Assembly (NCBI GenBank): GCA_022652485.1
Contig: JALCRK010000006.1
Span: forward strand, 1-64,000
Origin: Sphingobium sp.
GTDB taxonomy: Bacteria > Pseudomonadota > Alphaproteobacteria > Sphingomonadales > Sphingomonadaceae
Length of the DNA stretch: 64,000 bases
Direction: 5' to 3'
Under the pieces are notes generated by a model. The model made no database searches. It was given only the letters and a program-made list of their open reading frames with translations, and was not told the DNA's origin. The first letter of the stretch is position 1; every line of letters begins with the position of its first letter. Below are positions 51,180 through 61,220 of the stretch, piece after piece. A program made the translations under genes and the position numbers.

Positions 51180-52448
51180 ATGACCAAGCTGACCGGCTCC
51201 GACTCCAAAAGTACGCTCTACTGCTCCTTCTGTGGCAAGTCCCAGCACGAGGTACGCAAGCTGATCGCGGGGCCAACCGTATTCATCTGTGACGAATGTG
51301 TGGAGTTGTGCAACGACATCATTCGCGAGGAGACCAAGGGCGGTCTCGTCGGCAAGAAGGATGGCGGCGTCCCGACCCCGCAGGAAATCTGCGACGTGCT
51401 GGATGACTATGTCATCGGGCAGGCGCGGGCCAAGCGCGTCCTTTCGGTTGCGGTGCACAACCACTACAAGCGCCTCAACCACGGTGCCAAGGGCGCGGAA
51501 GTGGAGCTTGCCAAGTCCAACATCCTGCTCGTTGGCCCCACCGGCTGCGGCAAGACGCTGCTCGCGCAGACGCTCGCCAAGACCTTCGACGTGCCCTTCA
51601 CGATGGCGGACGCCACAACTCTCACGGAAGCGGGCTATGTCGGCGAGGATGTCGAGAACATCATCCTCAAGCTGCTGCAGGCTTCCGACTATAATGTCGA
51701 GAAGGCGCAGCGCGGCATCGTCTATATCGACGAGATCGACAAGATCAGCCGCAAGGCCGAGAACCCCTCCATCACCCGCGACGTTTCGGGCGAGGGTGTG
51801 CAGCAGGCGCTGCTGAAGCTGATGGAAGGCACCACCGCCTCGGTTCCGCCTCAGGGTGGTCGCAAGCATCCGCAGCAGGAATTCCTGCAGGTCGATACCA
51901 CCAATATCCTCTTCATCTGCGGTGGTGCGTTCGCGGGCCTCGAGAAGATCATCGGTGACAGGCTGGAGGCCAAGTCCATCGGCTTCGGCGCGCATGTCGC
52001 CGCGCCGGAAGAGCGTCGCACCGGCGAGCTGCTGCGCCAGAGCGAGCCGGAAGACCTGCTCAAATTTGGCCTGATACCGGAGTTCGTCGGTCGTCTTCCG
52101 GTCATCGCCACGCTCGAGGATCTCGATGTCGCGGCGCTGGTGAAGATCCTGGTTGAACCGAAGAACGCTCTGGTGAAGCAGTATCGCAAGCTGTTCGAGA
52201 TGGAAGAGGTGGATCTCTCGTTCACCGAGGACGCGCTCACCGCGATTGCCAAGAAGGCGATCGAGCGCAAGACCGGCGCGCGCGGGCTGCGCTCCATTAT
52301 CGAAGGGCTGCTGCTCGACACGATGTTCGACCTGCCCTCCATGAAGGGCATCACCGAAGTGGTGGTGGACAGGGATGTCGTCGAGGGCCGCAAGGAGCCG
52401 GTCCGCGTGTTCGCGGACAAGGACGAAAAGGCCGAAGACGCGGCCTGA
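51180..52448 (+). CDS. clpX: ATP-dependent Clp protease ATP-binding subunit
   Basis: This 422-residue AAA+ unfoldase has the N-terminal C4 zinc finger (CSFCGKSQ ... CDECVELC, about residues 15-43), Walker [19 protein letters not shown] (about 116-133), Walker [10 protein letters not shown] (about 181-189) and the sensor II region ([18 protein letters not shown]). It delivers proteins to ClpP. CAGGA precedes the ATG. A terminator follows. Confidence 0.97.
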   Translation: MTKLTGSDSKSTLYCSFCGKSQHEVRKLIAGPTVFICDECVELCNDIIREETKGGLVGKKDGGVPTPQEICDVLDDYVIGQARAKRVLSVAVHNHYKRLNHGAKGAEVELAKSNILLVGPTGCGKTLLAQTLAKTFDVPFTMADATTLTEAGYVGEDVENIILKLLQASDYNVEKAQRGIVYIDEIDKISRKAENPSITRDVSGEGVQQALLKLMEGTTASVPPQGGRKHPQQEFLQVDTTNILFICGGAFAGLEKIIGDRLEAKSIGFGAHVAAPEERRTGELLRQSEPEDLLKFGLIPEFVGRLPVIATLEDLDVAALVKILVEPKNALVKQYRKLFEMEEVDLSFTEDALTAIAKKAIERKTGARGLRSIIEGLLLDTMFDLPSMKGITEVVVDRDVVEGRKEPVRVFADKDEKAEDAA

Positions 52449-52472
52449 GTCGGCTGGACCTGATCTGGAAAA

Positions 52473-52494
52473 GGCGGCCTCGCGCCGCCTTTTT
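52473..52494 (+). terminator. Rho-independent terminator of clpX
   Basis: GGCGGC (52473-52478), CTCGC loop, GCCGCC (52484-52489), then TTTTT. Confidence 0.9.
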
Positions 52495-52520
52495 GTTATA
52501 CGCAGATCGTGGGTTGCAGC

Positions 52521-53870
52521 CTACGCCACGTTGCGGCTGAACTCGCTGGATGCCTCGCGCAGCTTGTTCAATATGCCCTGCTGGGTGCCGAAGCCCTGTT
52601 CGAGATCGTCGATCTCGCAGGCGACGACCTCGGTGTCGCGGCGGATGGCGGCGATGGTGCCCGACATCGAGTCTGCGGCTAGCGCCGTTTCATCGACGGC
52701 CGCAGTGATCATCGTCACCGTCTGCGCCTGCTGCTCCATAGAAAGGCGGATACGCTCCGCGCTGTCCTGCACATCGCTCACCGTCTCGCGGATGCGCTGA
52801 TTGGTGTCGACCGACTGGCGGGTTGAACTCTGGATCGCGGCAATCTTGCCGGCGATGTCATCGGTGGCGCGCGCGGTCTGGCTGGCGAGGGATTTCACTT
52901 CCTGCGCGACCACTGCAAAGCCGCGCCCGGCATCGCCCGCGCGGGCGGCCTCGATCGTGGCGTTGAGTGCGAGAAGATTGGTCTGCCCGGCGATATCGCG
53001 GATCAGGCTCAGGATCGATTCGATCGCCTTCGCATGTTCCGAAAGGGTGGCGGACATGGAAACCGCCTCACCTGCCTGAATGCTGGCGCGCTGGGCGACC
53101 TCTGCCGAATTCTCTACCTGTGCTCGCGTCTCATCGATGGCGCGGATCAGGCCAGCGGAGATATGGGCCGCCTCGCGCATCGCCAGCGCGGATTGCTCCG
53201 CCGCTGCCGCCACTTCCGAAACCTTGTCGAGCATACCGCGCGTGGCCTCGGCGGCGTGGTTAGCCTGATCGCGCAGGCCTTCGCCGAAGCGGGTGGCGTC
53301 GTCGACCTCGCCCGCAATACGCTTTTCGAAGATGTCGCTATAATGCTTGCGGTTGGCAATCTCGGCCTGGGCATTTTCCTCCGCGATAAAGCCGCCCATC
53401 ATTTCCGCTTCGAGCAGGCCCATACGGCTCAGGCTCTGTAGCAGCCGGTCACACTCCCCGTCGCTGTCCCTCTCTTCGCTACGGATGTTCGCGCGCAGGG
53501 TATCCGCAATCGTCTCGTGCGCAGCGCAAAGCGCCACAAGGATGGAGCGGAGCGGCACATTGTGCTTGCGGGCATGGAGCACGCATTGCCGCACGGATTC
53601 CGCCCAGGCGCGCTCGTCGAAGGCGGTGAACTTCAGCCGCATGTAGCGTTCGGTCTCGATCCGCAGCGCGTTTAGAGAGCTTTCCGAGAGCGCCGTTTCC
53701 AGATCGGAAAGCGAGATATAATAGCTATAGAAGGCGTGCGCCGGTGCGCTGTCTCCCTCGATGATAGCCCAGATCTTGCGCGCATCGGCGGCCAGGCGCC
53801 GGTTCGGGTCGAACTCCGTCAACCGTTCCATCAAATCGATAGTGGCGGATTGCACCCCAATCCCAGGCAT
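52521..53870 (-). CDS. Soluble methyl-accepting chemotaxis-type protein with a globin-like N-terminus
   Basis: This 449-residue protein has no transmembrane segment. Residues about 1-150 resemble a protoglobin-type sensor, with a possible proximal His in the [17 protein letters not shown] helix (about 110-126). Residues about 190-430 form the signalling coiled coil with the conserved hairpin [20 protein letters not shown] and [17 protein letters not shown]. It would report oxygen or redox to the chemotaxis or another kinase; the globin assignment is inferred. I chose the start at 53870, which follows AGGGA; a longer start at 53927 has no such site. Confidence 0.82.
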   Translation of the reverse strand: MPGIGVQSATIDLMERLTEFDPNRRLAADARKIWAIIEGDSAPAHAFYSYYISLSDLETALSESSLNALRIETERYMRLKFTAFDERAWAESVRQCVLHARKHNVPLRSILVALCAAHETIADTLRANIRSEERDSDGECDRLLQSLSRMGLLEAEMMGGFIAEENAQAEIANRKHYSDIFEKRIAGEVDDATRFGEGLRDQANHAAEATRGMLDKVSEVAAAAEQSALAMREAAHISAGLIRAIDETRAQVENSAEVAQRASIQAGEAVSMSATLSEHAKAIESILSLIRDIAGQTNLLALNATIEAARAGDAGRGFAVVAQEVKSLASQTARATDDIAGKIAAIQSSTRQSVDTNQRIRETVSDVQDSAERIRLSMEQQAQTVTMITAAVDETALAADSMSGTIAAIRRDTEVVACEIDDLEQGFGTQQGILNKLREASSEFSRNVA

Positions 53871-54056
53871 AAATTCCCTAACCGACGCTAGTGTTGATTC
53901 ATATTTGACATGCTTTGCGGCAAACATAAGCGGCGATGGTTAAGCATTCATTATCCATACCATTCCGTTGATCGATTAGCGCATGATGATTTGCACAGCA
54001 GGGGAGTGCGCGCTAAAGGGGCCTGATTCTGGTTAGTACAGGGGAATGAGGCCAGC

Positions 54057-54464
54057 ATGGCTCAGGCACAAAAAGGCGCGAAAAATCGGCCGTTATCGCC
54101 GCATCTGTCGATCTGGCGCTGGGGGCCGCATATGGCGATCTCCATCCTGCACCGCATTACGGGCAGCGGCTTGGCGACGATAGGCATGATGGGGGTCGTG
54201 TGGTGGCTGGTAGCGGCGGCGAGCGGGCCGGAAGCCTACGCAACTTTCCTGAGCGTCGCGTCGAGCTGGTTCGGCTATGTGATCATGATCGGCCTCACCT
54301 GGGCCTTTTTCCAGCATTTGCTCTCGGGGTTGCGTCACTTCGTGCTCGATATCGGCGCGGGGTATGAACTCCAGACCAACAGAACCTGGTCGCTGATGAT
54401 CCCCGCCCTGTCGATCGTCATCACCGCTGCCGTCTGGCTGCTCATTTTCGCGGGAAGGATCTGA
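54057..54464 (+). CDS. sdhC: Succinate dehydrogenase cytochrome b subunit
   Basis: The 135-residue subunit has RPLSPHLSIWRWGPHMAISI (residues 11-30), LHRITGSGLATIG with the quinone/heme-site residues, and three transmembrane helices. LSGLRHFVLDIG carries the heme-ligand His (about 98). It anchors the SDH complex. GAGG lies before the ATG at 54057. Confidence 0.95.
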   Translation: MAQAQKGAKNRPLSPHLSIWRWGPHMAISILHRITGSGLATIGMMGVVWWLVAAASGPEAYATFLSVASSWFGYVIMIGLTWAFFQHLLSGLRHFVLDIGAGYELQTNRTWSLMIPALSIVITAAVWLLIFAGRI

Positions 54465-54466
54465 TA

Positions 54467-54859
54467 ATGGGTAACGGCACTTCCATCGGCCGGGTACGCG
54501 GCCTCGGCTCCGCCAAATCGGGCACCCATCACTGGATCGTTCAGCGGTTCACGGCGGTCGGCAATCTTTTGCTGGTGCTGTGGTTCATGGTCTCGCTGCT
54601 GCATCTTTCCGGCCTCGATCATGACAGCGTGGTCGGCTGGCTTAAGCAACCTCTCGCCGCTGTGCCGATGATGCTGATGCTGGCGAATGTGTTCTGGCAC
54701 CTGCGCCTCGGCCTCCAGATCGTGATCGAGGACTATGTGCACGACGACGGCCTCAAGTTCTTCGCCGTCCTGGCTCTCAATTTCTACGCCATTGGTGGCG
54801 CCGCGCTGGGTATTTTCGCGGTCGCCAAGATTGCATTCACGGGGGGCGCTGCGGCATGA
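54467..54859 (+). CDS. sdhD: Succinate dehydrogenase membrane anchor subunit
   Basis: This 130-residue anchor has [20 protein letters not shown] (15-34), a His in [19 protein letters not shown] (about 76-94) and three membrane helices. It completes the heme/quinone site with SdhC. It starts 2 bp after sdhC and overlaps sdhA by 4 bp. Confidence 0.95.
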   Translation: MGNGTSIGRVRGLGSAKSGTHHWIVQRFTAVGNLLLVLWFMVSLLHLSGLDHDSVVGWLKQPLAAVPMMLMLANVFWHLRLGLQIVIEDYVHDDGLKFFAVLALNFYAIGGAALGIFAVAKIAFTGGAAA

Positions 54860-56670
54860 CCGAAGCCTACAAGATTATCGACCACAGCTATGACACCGTC
54901 GTCGTCGGCGCAGGTGGCTCAGGCCTGCGCGCCACGATGGGCAGCGCGGAAGCGGGCCTCAAGACCGCGTGCATCACCAAGGTATTCCCGACGCGCAGCC
55001 ATACGGTCGCGGCGCAGGGTGGCATCGCGGCTTCGCTGTGCAACAACACGCCCGATCACTGGACCTGGCACATGTACGACACCGTGAAGGGGTCTGACTG
55101 GCTGGGCGATCAGGACGCGATCGAATATATGGTGCGCGAGGCGCCTGCCGCCGTCTACGAGCTGGAGCACGCAGGCGTGCCGTTCAGCCGCAACGAGGAT
55201 GGCACCATCTATCAGCGTCCGTTCGGCGGTCACATGCAGAATATGGGTGCAGGCCCGCCGGTGCAGCGCACCTGCGCGGCGGCGGACCGCACCGGCCACG
55301 CAATGCTGCACGCGCTCTATCAGCAGAGCCTCAAATATGCGGCGGATTTCTATATCGAATATTTCGCCATCGACCTCATCATGGAGGATGGCCCGAACGG
55401 CAAGGAATGCCGCGGCGTCATCGCGCTGTGCATGGAGGATGGCAGCATCCACCGCTTCCGCTCTCAGGCTGTCGTGCTGGCGACGGGCGGCTATGGCCGC
55501 GCCTATTTCTCCGCCACCTCGGCCCACACCTGCACCGGCGACGGCGGCGGCATGGTGCTGCGCGCCGGCCTGCCGCTGCAGGATCTGGAGTTTGTGCAGT
55601 TCCACCCGACCGGCATTTATGGCGCGGGCGTGCTCATCACCGAGGGTGCGCGCGGCGAGGGCGGCTATTTGACGAACTCCGAGGGTGAGCGCTTCATGGA
55701 GCGCTATGCCCCCTCCGCCAAGGATCTGGCGTCGCGTGACGTCGTGTCCCGCTCGATGGCGATGGAAATTCGCGAAGGGCGCGGCGTCGGCCCGAACAAG
55801 GACCATATCTACCTCCACCTCGATCATATCGATCCGAAGGTGCTGGCCGAGCGCCTGCCGGGTATCACCGAGAGCGGCAAGATCTTCGCGGGCGTCGATC
55901 TCACCCGCCAGCCGCTGCCGGTCTGCCCGACGGTGCACTATAATATGGGCGGCATCCCCTGCAATTATCACGGCCAGGTCGTCACCAAGGTGGGGAATGA
56001 TCCGGAAGTTGTCATCCCCGGCCTCTATGCGGTCGGCGAGGCGGCGTGCGTCTCGGTCCACGGCGCGAACCGCCTGGGCTCCAACTCGCTCATCGACCTC
56101 GTGGTGTTTGGCCGCGCGACCGGCCTGCATCTCAAGGAGAGCTTGAAGCCCAACGCCGCGCGAAAGCCGCTGCCCAAGGACAGCGCCGACCTCGCGCTCT
56201 CCCGCCTCGATCATTTCCGCAATGCGAAAGGTGGCTCCTCTACCGCAACGGTCCGCCTTGAGATGCAGCAGACCATGCAAAAGCACGCCGCCGTGTTCCG
56301 CGACAGCGCGCTGCTTTCCGAGGGCGTCAAGCAGATGGAGGCGGTCAACAAGCGCCTGCAGGATGTCGCCGTTTCGGATCGATCGCTTATCTGGAACACC
56401 GACCTTATCGAGACGCTGGAGCTGGACAACCTCATGTCTCAGGCGGTCTGCACGATGGTCGGCGCCGAAGCGCGCAAGGAATCGCGCGGCGCGCACGCGC
56501 ACGAGGATTTCCCCAATCGCGACGACGCGAACTGGATGAAGCATACCGTCAGCTGGTTCGAAGGCTGGGGCGGAAACGCCGGCAAGGTCACGCTCGATTA
56601 CCGCCCTGTGCACGACTATACCCTCACCGACGAGGTCGAGTATATCAAGCCCAAGGCGCGCGTTTACTAA
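54856..56670 (+). CDS. sdhA: Succinate dehydrogenase flavoprotein subunit
   Basis: This 604-residue flavoprotein has the FAD-binding start [20 protein letters not shown], the histidine that binds FAD in [18 protein letters not shown] (about 44-62), [18 protein letters not shown] and the catalytic region [15 protein letters not shown]. It oxidises succinate to fumarate. A terminator follows and the next gene is ruvA, so sdhB is not adjacent. Confidence 0.97.
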   Translation: MTEAYKIIDHSYDTVVVGAGGSGLRATMGSAEAGLKTACITKVFPTRSHTVAAQGGIAASLCNNTPDHWTWHMYDTVKGSDWLGDQDAIEYMVREAPAAVYELEHAGVPFSRNEDGTIYQRPFGGHMQNMGAGPPVQRTCAAADRTGHAMLHALYQQSLKYAADFYIEYFAIDLIMEDGPNGKECRGVIALCMEDGSIHRFRSQAVVLATGGYGRAYFSATSAHTCTGDGGGMVLRAGLPLQDLEFVQFHPTGIYGAGVLITEGARGEGGYLTNSEGERFMERYAPSAKDLASRDVVSRSMAMEIREGRGVGPNKDHIYLHLDHIDPKVLAERLPGITESGKIFAGVDLTRQPLPVCPTVHYNMGGIPCNYHGQVVTKVGNDPEVVIPGLYAVGEAACVSVHGANRLGSNSLIDLVVFGRATGLHLKESLKPNAARKPLPKDSADLALSRLDHFRNAKGGSSTATVRLEMQQTMQKHAAVFRDSALLSEGVKQMEAVNKRLQDVAVSDRSLIWNTDLIETLELDNLMSQAVCTMVGAEARKESRGAHAHEDFPNRDDANWMKHTVSWFEGWGGNAGKVTLDYRPVHDYTLTDEVEYIKPKARVY

Positions 56671-56702
56671 ACACAGCACCAGCGCGTACCCCGGAATTAC
56701 AG

Positions 56703-56735
56703 ACGCCCCGCTTCTCAAAGGCGGGGCGTTCTTTT
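56703..56735 (+). terminator. Rho-independent terminator of sdhCDA
   Basis: ACGCCCCGC (56703-56711) and GCGGGGCGT (56721-56729) form a 9-bp stem, then TCTTTTT. It closes the operon before ruvA. Confidence 0.9.
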
Positions 56736-56773
56736 TGATGGAAACGAACCGGGAACATCGATAAGGTCGCGCA

Positions 56774-57397
56774 ATGATCGCGCATCTGAAGGGGGTATTG
56801 GCGTCCACGGGGTTGGATGGCGCCGTGGTGGACGTCGGCGGCGTCGGCTATATGTTCGGCGCGAGCACGCGCACGCTCAGCGCGCTGGGCCGGGTCGGCG
56901 AGGCCGTTACCGTCTACACCGAGATGCTGGTGGGCGAGGATTTCATCCGGCTGGTCGGCTTTGCGAGCGAGATGGAGCGGGACTGGTTCCGCCTGTTGAC
57001 CGGCGTGCAGGGCGTCGGCGCGCGGGTTGCTTTAGCGATATTGTCGGCGCTGGATGGCGCGGAATTGCACCGCGCGATTGTGGCGCAGGACAAGGCAATG
57101 GTGTCGCGGGCCAACGGCGTCGGGCCGAAACTCGCCGAGCGCATCGTGCGGGAACTGAAGGACAAGACCGGATCGATCGGCGGCGCGCTGAATATAGGCG
57201 CTGCGGCGGTCGCGGGTGGTATGGCGGCGGCGGCCCCGGCAGGCGGCATAGGCGCGGATGCGATCAGCGCGCTCACCGGCCTCGGTTTCAAGCCCTATGA
57301 AGCAAGCCAGGCCGTCGCGGCGGCGGAAGCGGAGCTGGGGGATGAGGCGACTCTGGATGCGCTGGTGCGGCTGGCGCTCAAGAAGGCGGCCAAGTGA
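56774..57397 (+). CDS. ruvA: Holliday junction DNA helicase RuvA
   Basis: This 207-residue protein has the N-terminal OB-fold ([20 protein letters not shown]), two HhH motifs ([20 protein letters not shown] about 75-94; [20 protein letters not shown] about 112-131) and domain III ([16 protein letters not shown], about 166-181) that contacts RuvB. It binds Holliday junctions. It is normally followed directly by ruvB; here three genes intervene. Confidence 0.96.
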   Translation: MIAHLKGVLASTGLDGAVVDVGGVGYMFGASTRTLSALGRVGEAVTVYTEMLVGEDFIRLVGFASEMERDWFRLLTGVQGVGARVALAILSALDGAELHRAIVAQDKAMVSRANGVGPKLAERIVRELKDKTGSIGGALNIGAAAVAGGMAAAAPAGGIGADAISALTGLGFKPYEASQAVAAAEAELGDEATLDALVRLALKKAAK

Positions 57398-57418
57398 TGG
57401 GTGATTTTCTATACCCAC

Positions 57419-57446
57419 TCGACAAATTCGTGCGAATTTGTATATT
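57419..57446 (+). promoter_or_regulatory. Promoter and operator of the parDE pair
   Basis: TCGACA (57419-57424) and TATATT (57441-57446) are -35 and -10-like hexamers at 16-bp spacing. Between them lies the perfect palindrome CAAATTCG-TG-CGAATTTG (57423-57440), placed to be an autoregulatory operator. The expected start site is at the parD ATG (57453), so the message may be leaderless, consistent with the absence of a ribosome binding site. Confidence 0.7.
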
Positions 57447-57452
57447 AATGGC

Positions 57453-57710
57453 ATGTCCCAACTCAATATCTCCATTCCGCCCGCGCTCAAGACCTGGATC
57501 GACCATCGCGTCGCCGAGGGGCGCTATTCTTCCGCAAGCGATTATGTGCGCGATCTCGTTCGGCGGGATCAGGATACGGCGCAGGAGGAAAACGAATGGC
57601 TGCGCGGTCTGATCGCCGAAGGGCTGGCATCGGGGGTGGTGGATGAGGAGCCGGAAGACGTCCTCAGAGTCATCATGGCGGAGCGGCGGGCACGGCGCAA
57701 TCCGGCTTAG
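57453..57710 (+). CDS. ParD-type antitoxin
   Basis: The 85-residue protein begins with a ribbon-helix-helix motif (MSQLNISIPPALKTWIDHRV; YSSASDYVRDLVRRDQD) and ends in a toxin-binding, acidic C-terminus. ParD proteins neutralise ParE and repress their own promoter as dimers. It overlaps parE by 68 bp. Confidence 0.9.
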   Translation: MSQLNISIPPALKTWIDHRVAEGRYSSASDYVRDLVRRDQDTAQEENEWLRGLIAEGLASGVVDEEPEDVLRVIMAERRARRNPA

Positions 57711-58002
57711 GCTGGCAGGCGCCGCCCGCGCCGATCTGGCTGAAATCGATAATTACAGCGCCGAGCAGTTCGGTGATGACGCGGCCGATCACTATGTGGA
57801 AGGCTTTTGGGAAATGTTCGCCCTCTTGCGGACTCATCCTCTCGCAGGAGCCCTAAAACCTGATTTGGGCAAACAGGTGCGTTGCTTGACACACGGGAGC
57901 CATCGCATCTTCTATCGCGTCACGCGGGATGAATTGCTCATACTCCGCATCATTCATCATGCGCGGGATGCTATGGCGGTGCTTAAGAAGGCAGCGAAGT
58001 GA
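57643..58002 (+). CDS. ParE/RelE-superfamily toxin
   Basis: This 119-residue frame contains a ParE-type domain from about residue 20 (LRLAGAARADLAEIDNYSAE ... HRIFYRVTRDELLILRIIHH). ParE toxins poison gyrase. The long overlap with parD (68 bp) arises because the only in-frame start is ATG 57643; the conserved domain actually starts later, near residue 20. A 1-bp overlap joins it to the next gene. Confidence 0.87.
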   Translation: MRSRKTSSESSWRSGGHGAIRLRLAGAARADLAEIDNYSAEQFGDDAADHYVEGFWEMFALLRTHPLAGALKPDLGKQVRCLTHGSHRIFYRVTRDELLILRIIHHARDAMAVLKKAAK

Positions 58003-58490
58003 TGGACGGATTGATTGGACTAGTTGGCGCAATAGCGGGAGCAATCTTGGCGGGCGGATTTGGCATTTACGACAGGATTTCTGAGAGGCGACTCCGCAAG
58101 CGGTCAATAACATCCCTGACCAAAGCCCATGTATCATTTCTGTGCGATGTTATTCGCGCTCAAGACTATCACAATGAGTTGCGTTTTCATGCTGAAGAGG
58201 CATTGAAAGGAGATTGGGATGGAAACCTATATACTATAGATTCATCCCAAAATTATCTTGATATATTTGACTGCGTTAAGTCGAATTGGGGTTTAATTGA
58301 AATTAATCAGGCAACTAAAATTGTCGAATTTTATAACAGATCAATGCTATTTTTTGATAGTACAAAGAGAACAGGCGGCTTCATCGAGGACAGTGAAATT
58401 CCTGAAAGAAGATCTCATGCAATAGAGGCTTATAAAAATGTTGAGAGGTTATTGTCTCTTGGCGATGAAATTATGCAGTTCGGCACATGA
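58002..58490 (+). CDS. A+T-rich hypothetical membrane-anchored protein
   Basis: This 162-residue protein has one N-terminal transmembrane segment ([20 protein letters not shown]) and a soluble domain with no recognised family. Its base composition differs sharply from its neighbours: in 58261-58320 I count 18 G/C of 60. It starts one base into the parE stop codon and its stop overlaps the ruvB ATG. It looks like acquired cargo linked to parDE. Confidence 0.75.
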   Translation: MDGLIGLVGAIAGAILAGGFGIYDRISERRLRKRSITSLTKAHVSFLCDVIRAQDYHNELRFHAEEALKGDWDGNLYTIDSSQNYLDIFDCVKSNWGLIEINQATKIVEFYNRSMLFFDSTKRTGGFIEDSEIPERRSHAIEAYKNVERLLSLGDEIMQFGT

Positions 58491-59509
58491 CCTCCTCCCC
58501 CCTCCTCTCCGCGCAACGCAAGCCCGAAGACATAGACGCCGCGCTGCGCCCGAAGACCCTCGACGAGTTCGTGGGCCAGAAAGCCGCGCGCGAAAACCTG
58601 CGCATCTTCATCGAGGCGGCGCGTAATCGCTCCGAGGCGCTGGATCATGTCCTCTTCTTCGGTCCGCCCGGCCTCGGCAAGACGACGCTGGCGCAGATCG
58701 TCGCCAAGGAAATGGGCGTAGGCTTTCGCGCCACGTCCGGCCCGGTGATCGCGAAGGCGGGGGATCTCGCGGCGCTGCTCACCAACCTTGATGAGGGCGA
58801 CGTGCTGTTCGTAGACGAGATTCACCGCCTGAATCCCGCAGTTGAGGAAATCCTCTACCCCGCGATGGAGGACCGCGCGCTCGATATCATGATCGGCGAG
58901 GGGCCGTCCGCGCGCTCGGTGCGGATCGATCTGCCCAAATTCACTCTCGTCGGCGCGACCACCAGACAAGGCCTGCTCACCACGCCGCTGCGCGACCGTT
59001 TCGGTATTCCGGTGCGGCTGCAATTCTACAGCGTCGAGGAACTGGTGCAGGTGGTGACGCGCGCCGCGCGGCTGCTGGGCCTCGCCATCGCGTCCGATGG
59101 CGCCGCCGAGATCGCTCGCCGCGCGCGCGGGACGCCTCGTATCGCCGGGCGGCTGCTGCGCCGGGTGCGCGACTTCGCCGATGTCGCGGGGGCTGCCGAG
59201 GTCGATGCGCGCATCGCGGATTCCGCGCTCACCCGGCTGGAGGTAGACGGCCTCGGCCTCGATGCGATGGACCGGCGCTACCTCATGATGATCGCGGATA
59301 TTTACAAGGGCGGCCCGGTAGGCGTCGAGACGCTGGCCGCGGGCCTCTCCGAGCCGCGCGATACGATCGAGGAGGTGATCGAGCCCTATCTGATCCAGCT
59401 GGGCCTCATCGCCCGCACTGCGCGCGGTCGCTGCCTCAATGCGGGCGGGTGGAAGCATCTCGGCCTCAATCCGCCAGCCGCCAGTCAGGACGGGCTGTTC
59501 GATGCATAG
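58487..59509 (+). CDS. ruvB: Holliday junction DNA helicase RuvB
   Basis: The 340-residue AAA+ motor has Walker [21 protein letters not shown] (about 51-70), Walker [21 protein letters not shown] (about 106-125), the Arg finger region and a winged-helix C-terminus ([17 protein letters not shown]). It drives branch migration with RuvA. Its ATG overlaps the upstream unknown gene by 4 bp. Confidence 0.97.
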   Translation: MTSSPLLSAQRKPEDIDAALRPKTLDEFVGQKAARENLRIFIEAARNRSEALDHVLFFGPPGLGKTTLAQIVAKEMGVGFRATSGPVIAKAGDLAALLTNLDEGDVLFVDEIHRLNPAVEEILYPAMEDRALDIMIGEGPSARSVRIDLPKFTLVGATTRQGLLTTPLRDRFGIPVRLQFYSVEELVQVVTRAARLLGLAIASDGAAEIARRARGTPRIAGRLLRRVRDFADVAGAAEVDARIADSALTRLEVDGLGLDAMDRRYLMMIADIYKGGPVGVETLAAGLSEPRDTIEEVIEPYLIQLGLIARTARGRCLNAGGWKHLGLNPPAASQDGLFDA

Positions 59510-59566
59510 GATAATGGCGCATTTCCCTCTTTGACCCCGAGTCGCCGCTCGTTTAGAAGCGGGGCG

Positions 59567-60046
59567 ATGTCCGCGCCGTTCCCTTCCGCAAATGCGCTCT
59601 CGCCGTCTTCCGGGCGGTTCATCGAGGGCGTGCATCATTTTCCGGTGCGGATCTATTTCGAGGACACCGACGCGGGCGGCATCGTCTATCACGCCAATTA
59701 TCTGCGTTATATGGAGCGCGCCCGCTCGGATATGCTGCGCCTGCTGGGGATCGATCAGCGCGCCAGCATCGAGACAGGGGAAGGCGTCTACGCCGTTACA
59801 CGGGTCGAAATCGAGTATCGCGCACCGGCGAAGCTCGATGACGACCTCATCGTCGTCAGCCGTATGGAGCGCGTCTCGGGCGCAACCGTCACCATTGCCC
59901 AGCAGGTGATGCGCGGCGAAGTGCTGTTGACGGAAGCAGCCGTCACCGTCGCGTTCATCACGCCCGAAGGCAGGCCGAAGCGCCAGCCCAGGGCGTGGGT
60001 CGAAATCTACAAGAGCATCACCAACGGAGAACCTGTCCTGTCATGA
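59567..60046 (+). CDS. ybgC: YbgC-type acyl-CoA thioesterase
   Basis: The protein (159 aa) has the hotdog-fold catalytic motif VRIYFEDTDAGGIVYHANYL (about 26-45) with the Asp expected for 4HBT thioesterases, then YMERARSDMLRLLG. YbgC hydrolyses acyl-CoA and travels with tol-pal genes. The start at 59567 is preferred over 59531 because it follows AGCGGGG. It overlaps tolQ by 4 bp. Confidence 0.92.
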   Translation: MSAPFPSANALSPSSGRFIEGVHHFPVRIYFEDTDAGGIVYHANYLRYMERARSDMLRLLGIDQRASIETGEGVYAVTRVEIEYRAPAKLDDDLIVVSRMERVSGATVTIAQQVMRGEVLLTEAAVTVAFITPEGRPKRQPRAWVEIYKSITNGEPVLS

Positions 60047-60741
60047 CCCTGCCCGTCCTTTCCATAGCCGGAGACGCTGCCACCTTGTCGCCGGTCGCGC
60101 TGTTCCTCCAGGCGGATATCGTCGTCAAGCTGGTGATGGTCGGCCTCCTGCTGGCGAGCATATGGACCTGGGGCATCATCATCGCCTTCTGGATGGGCGC
60201 GGGCAGCGTCGCGCGCAAATGCGCCGCCTATGAGAAGGACTTCTGGCGCAGCGACGATATCGATGGTTTCTACAAGCAGCGCGGCAAGGAAGAGATCCCG
60301 AGCGCGCGAATATTCGCGGCGGCGGTGGGTGAGTGGCGCAATTCCACCCGCACCCGCACGGTGGACCGCGAGGGGACGCGGGACCGGCTCTCCACCGCGA
60401 TGTCGAGCGCCGTGGGGCAGGAGGTGGATGTGCTGGCGGACCGGCTCAATATATTGGCGACCGTCGGTGCGGTGGCGCCGTTCGTCGGCTTGTTCGGCAC
60501 CGTCTGGGGCATCATGCGTAGCTTTACAGCCATCGCCGCGCAGCAGAACAGCAGCCTCGCCGTTGTCGCGCCGGGGATTGCCGAGGCGCTGTTCGCTACC
60601 GCCATCGGCCTGTTCGCGGCCATTCCGGCGGTGATAGCCTACAACCGTTTCTCGCACCGCATCAACAAGCTGGAAGCGCGCCTTTCGCGTTTCGCTGATG
60701 GGCTGTACGCCGCGCTTTCCCGCGAGCTGGAGCGCGGCTGA
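60043..60741 (+). CDS. tolQ: Tol-Pal system proton channel subunit TolQ
   Basis: The 232-residue subunit has three transmembrane helices (about residues 25-47, 140-160, 177-200) and the conserved LATVGAVAPFVGLFGTVWGI and VAPGIAEALFATAIGLFAAI segments. It uses the proton-motive force with TolR to power TolA. The start overlaps ybgC. Confidence 0.96.
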   Translation: MTLPVLSIAGDAATLSPVALFLQADIVVKLVMVGLLLASIWTWGIIIAFWMGAGSVARKCAAYEKDFWRSDDIDGFYKQRGKEEIPSARIFAAAVGEWRNSTRTRTVDREGTRDRLSTAMSSAVGQEVDVLADRLNILATVGAVAPFVGLFGTVWGIMRSFTAIAAQQNSSLAVVAPGIAEALFATAIGLFAAIPAVIAYNRFSHRINKLEARLSRFADGLYAALSRELERG

Positions 60742-61202
60742 TGGCGATGGGCATGGCGCCCTCAGCGCGGCGTGGCCGCCGCCGTGCGCCGATGGCTGAG
60801 ATCAATGTCACCCCGCTGGTCGATGTGATGCTGGTGCTGCTCATCATCTTCATGGTGACGGCGCCGCTGCTGGTGACGGGCGTTCCGGTGAAGCTGCCGC
60901 AGAACCGGTCCAAGGCGCTGGAAACCAATGACAAGCCCTTGGTGATCTCGCTCACCGCCGGTGGCGAAACCTTTATTAACGAAACGCAGGTGAGCGCGGA
61001 GGAACTGCACGAGCGCATTGCGGACATCGCTGCGGCTCATGCGGGTGACGAACCCCCGCAGATTTTCCTGCGCGCCGATGCGCGGCTCGATTATGGCCGG
61101 GTGATGCTGGTGATGGGGGCGCTGAATGGCGCGGGCCTCAACAGGATTGCGCTCGTCAGCACCGCTGTGACGGACCAGCCCGTCAGCCCGCGTTCAGAAT
61201 AG
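60741..61202 (+). CDS. tolR: Tol-Pal system protein TolR
   Basis: This 153-residue protein has the RAPMAEINVTPLVDVMLVLL segment with the critical Asp (about 26) in its single transmembrane helix, then a periplasmic domain. It forms the proton channel with TolQ. It starts at the last base of the tolQ stop codon. Confidence 0.96.
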   Translation: MAMGMAPSARRGRRRAPMAEINVTPLVDVMLVLLIIFMVTAPLLVTGVPVKLPQNRSKALETNDKPLVISLTAGGETFINETQVSAEELHERIADIAAAHAGDEPPQIFLRADARLDYGRVMLVMGALNGAGLNRIALVSTAVTDQPVSPRSE

Positions 61203-61220
61203 GCCGCTAGGGTAGCGAAC

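Noticed and set aside
54919-56808. A 629-aa minus-strand open frame opposite sdhA
   Set aside because: sdhA on the plus strand is unambiguous; this frame is a composition effect.
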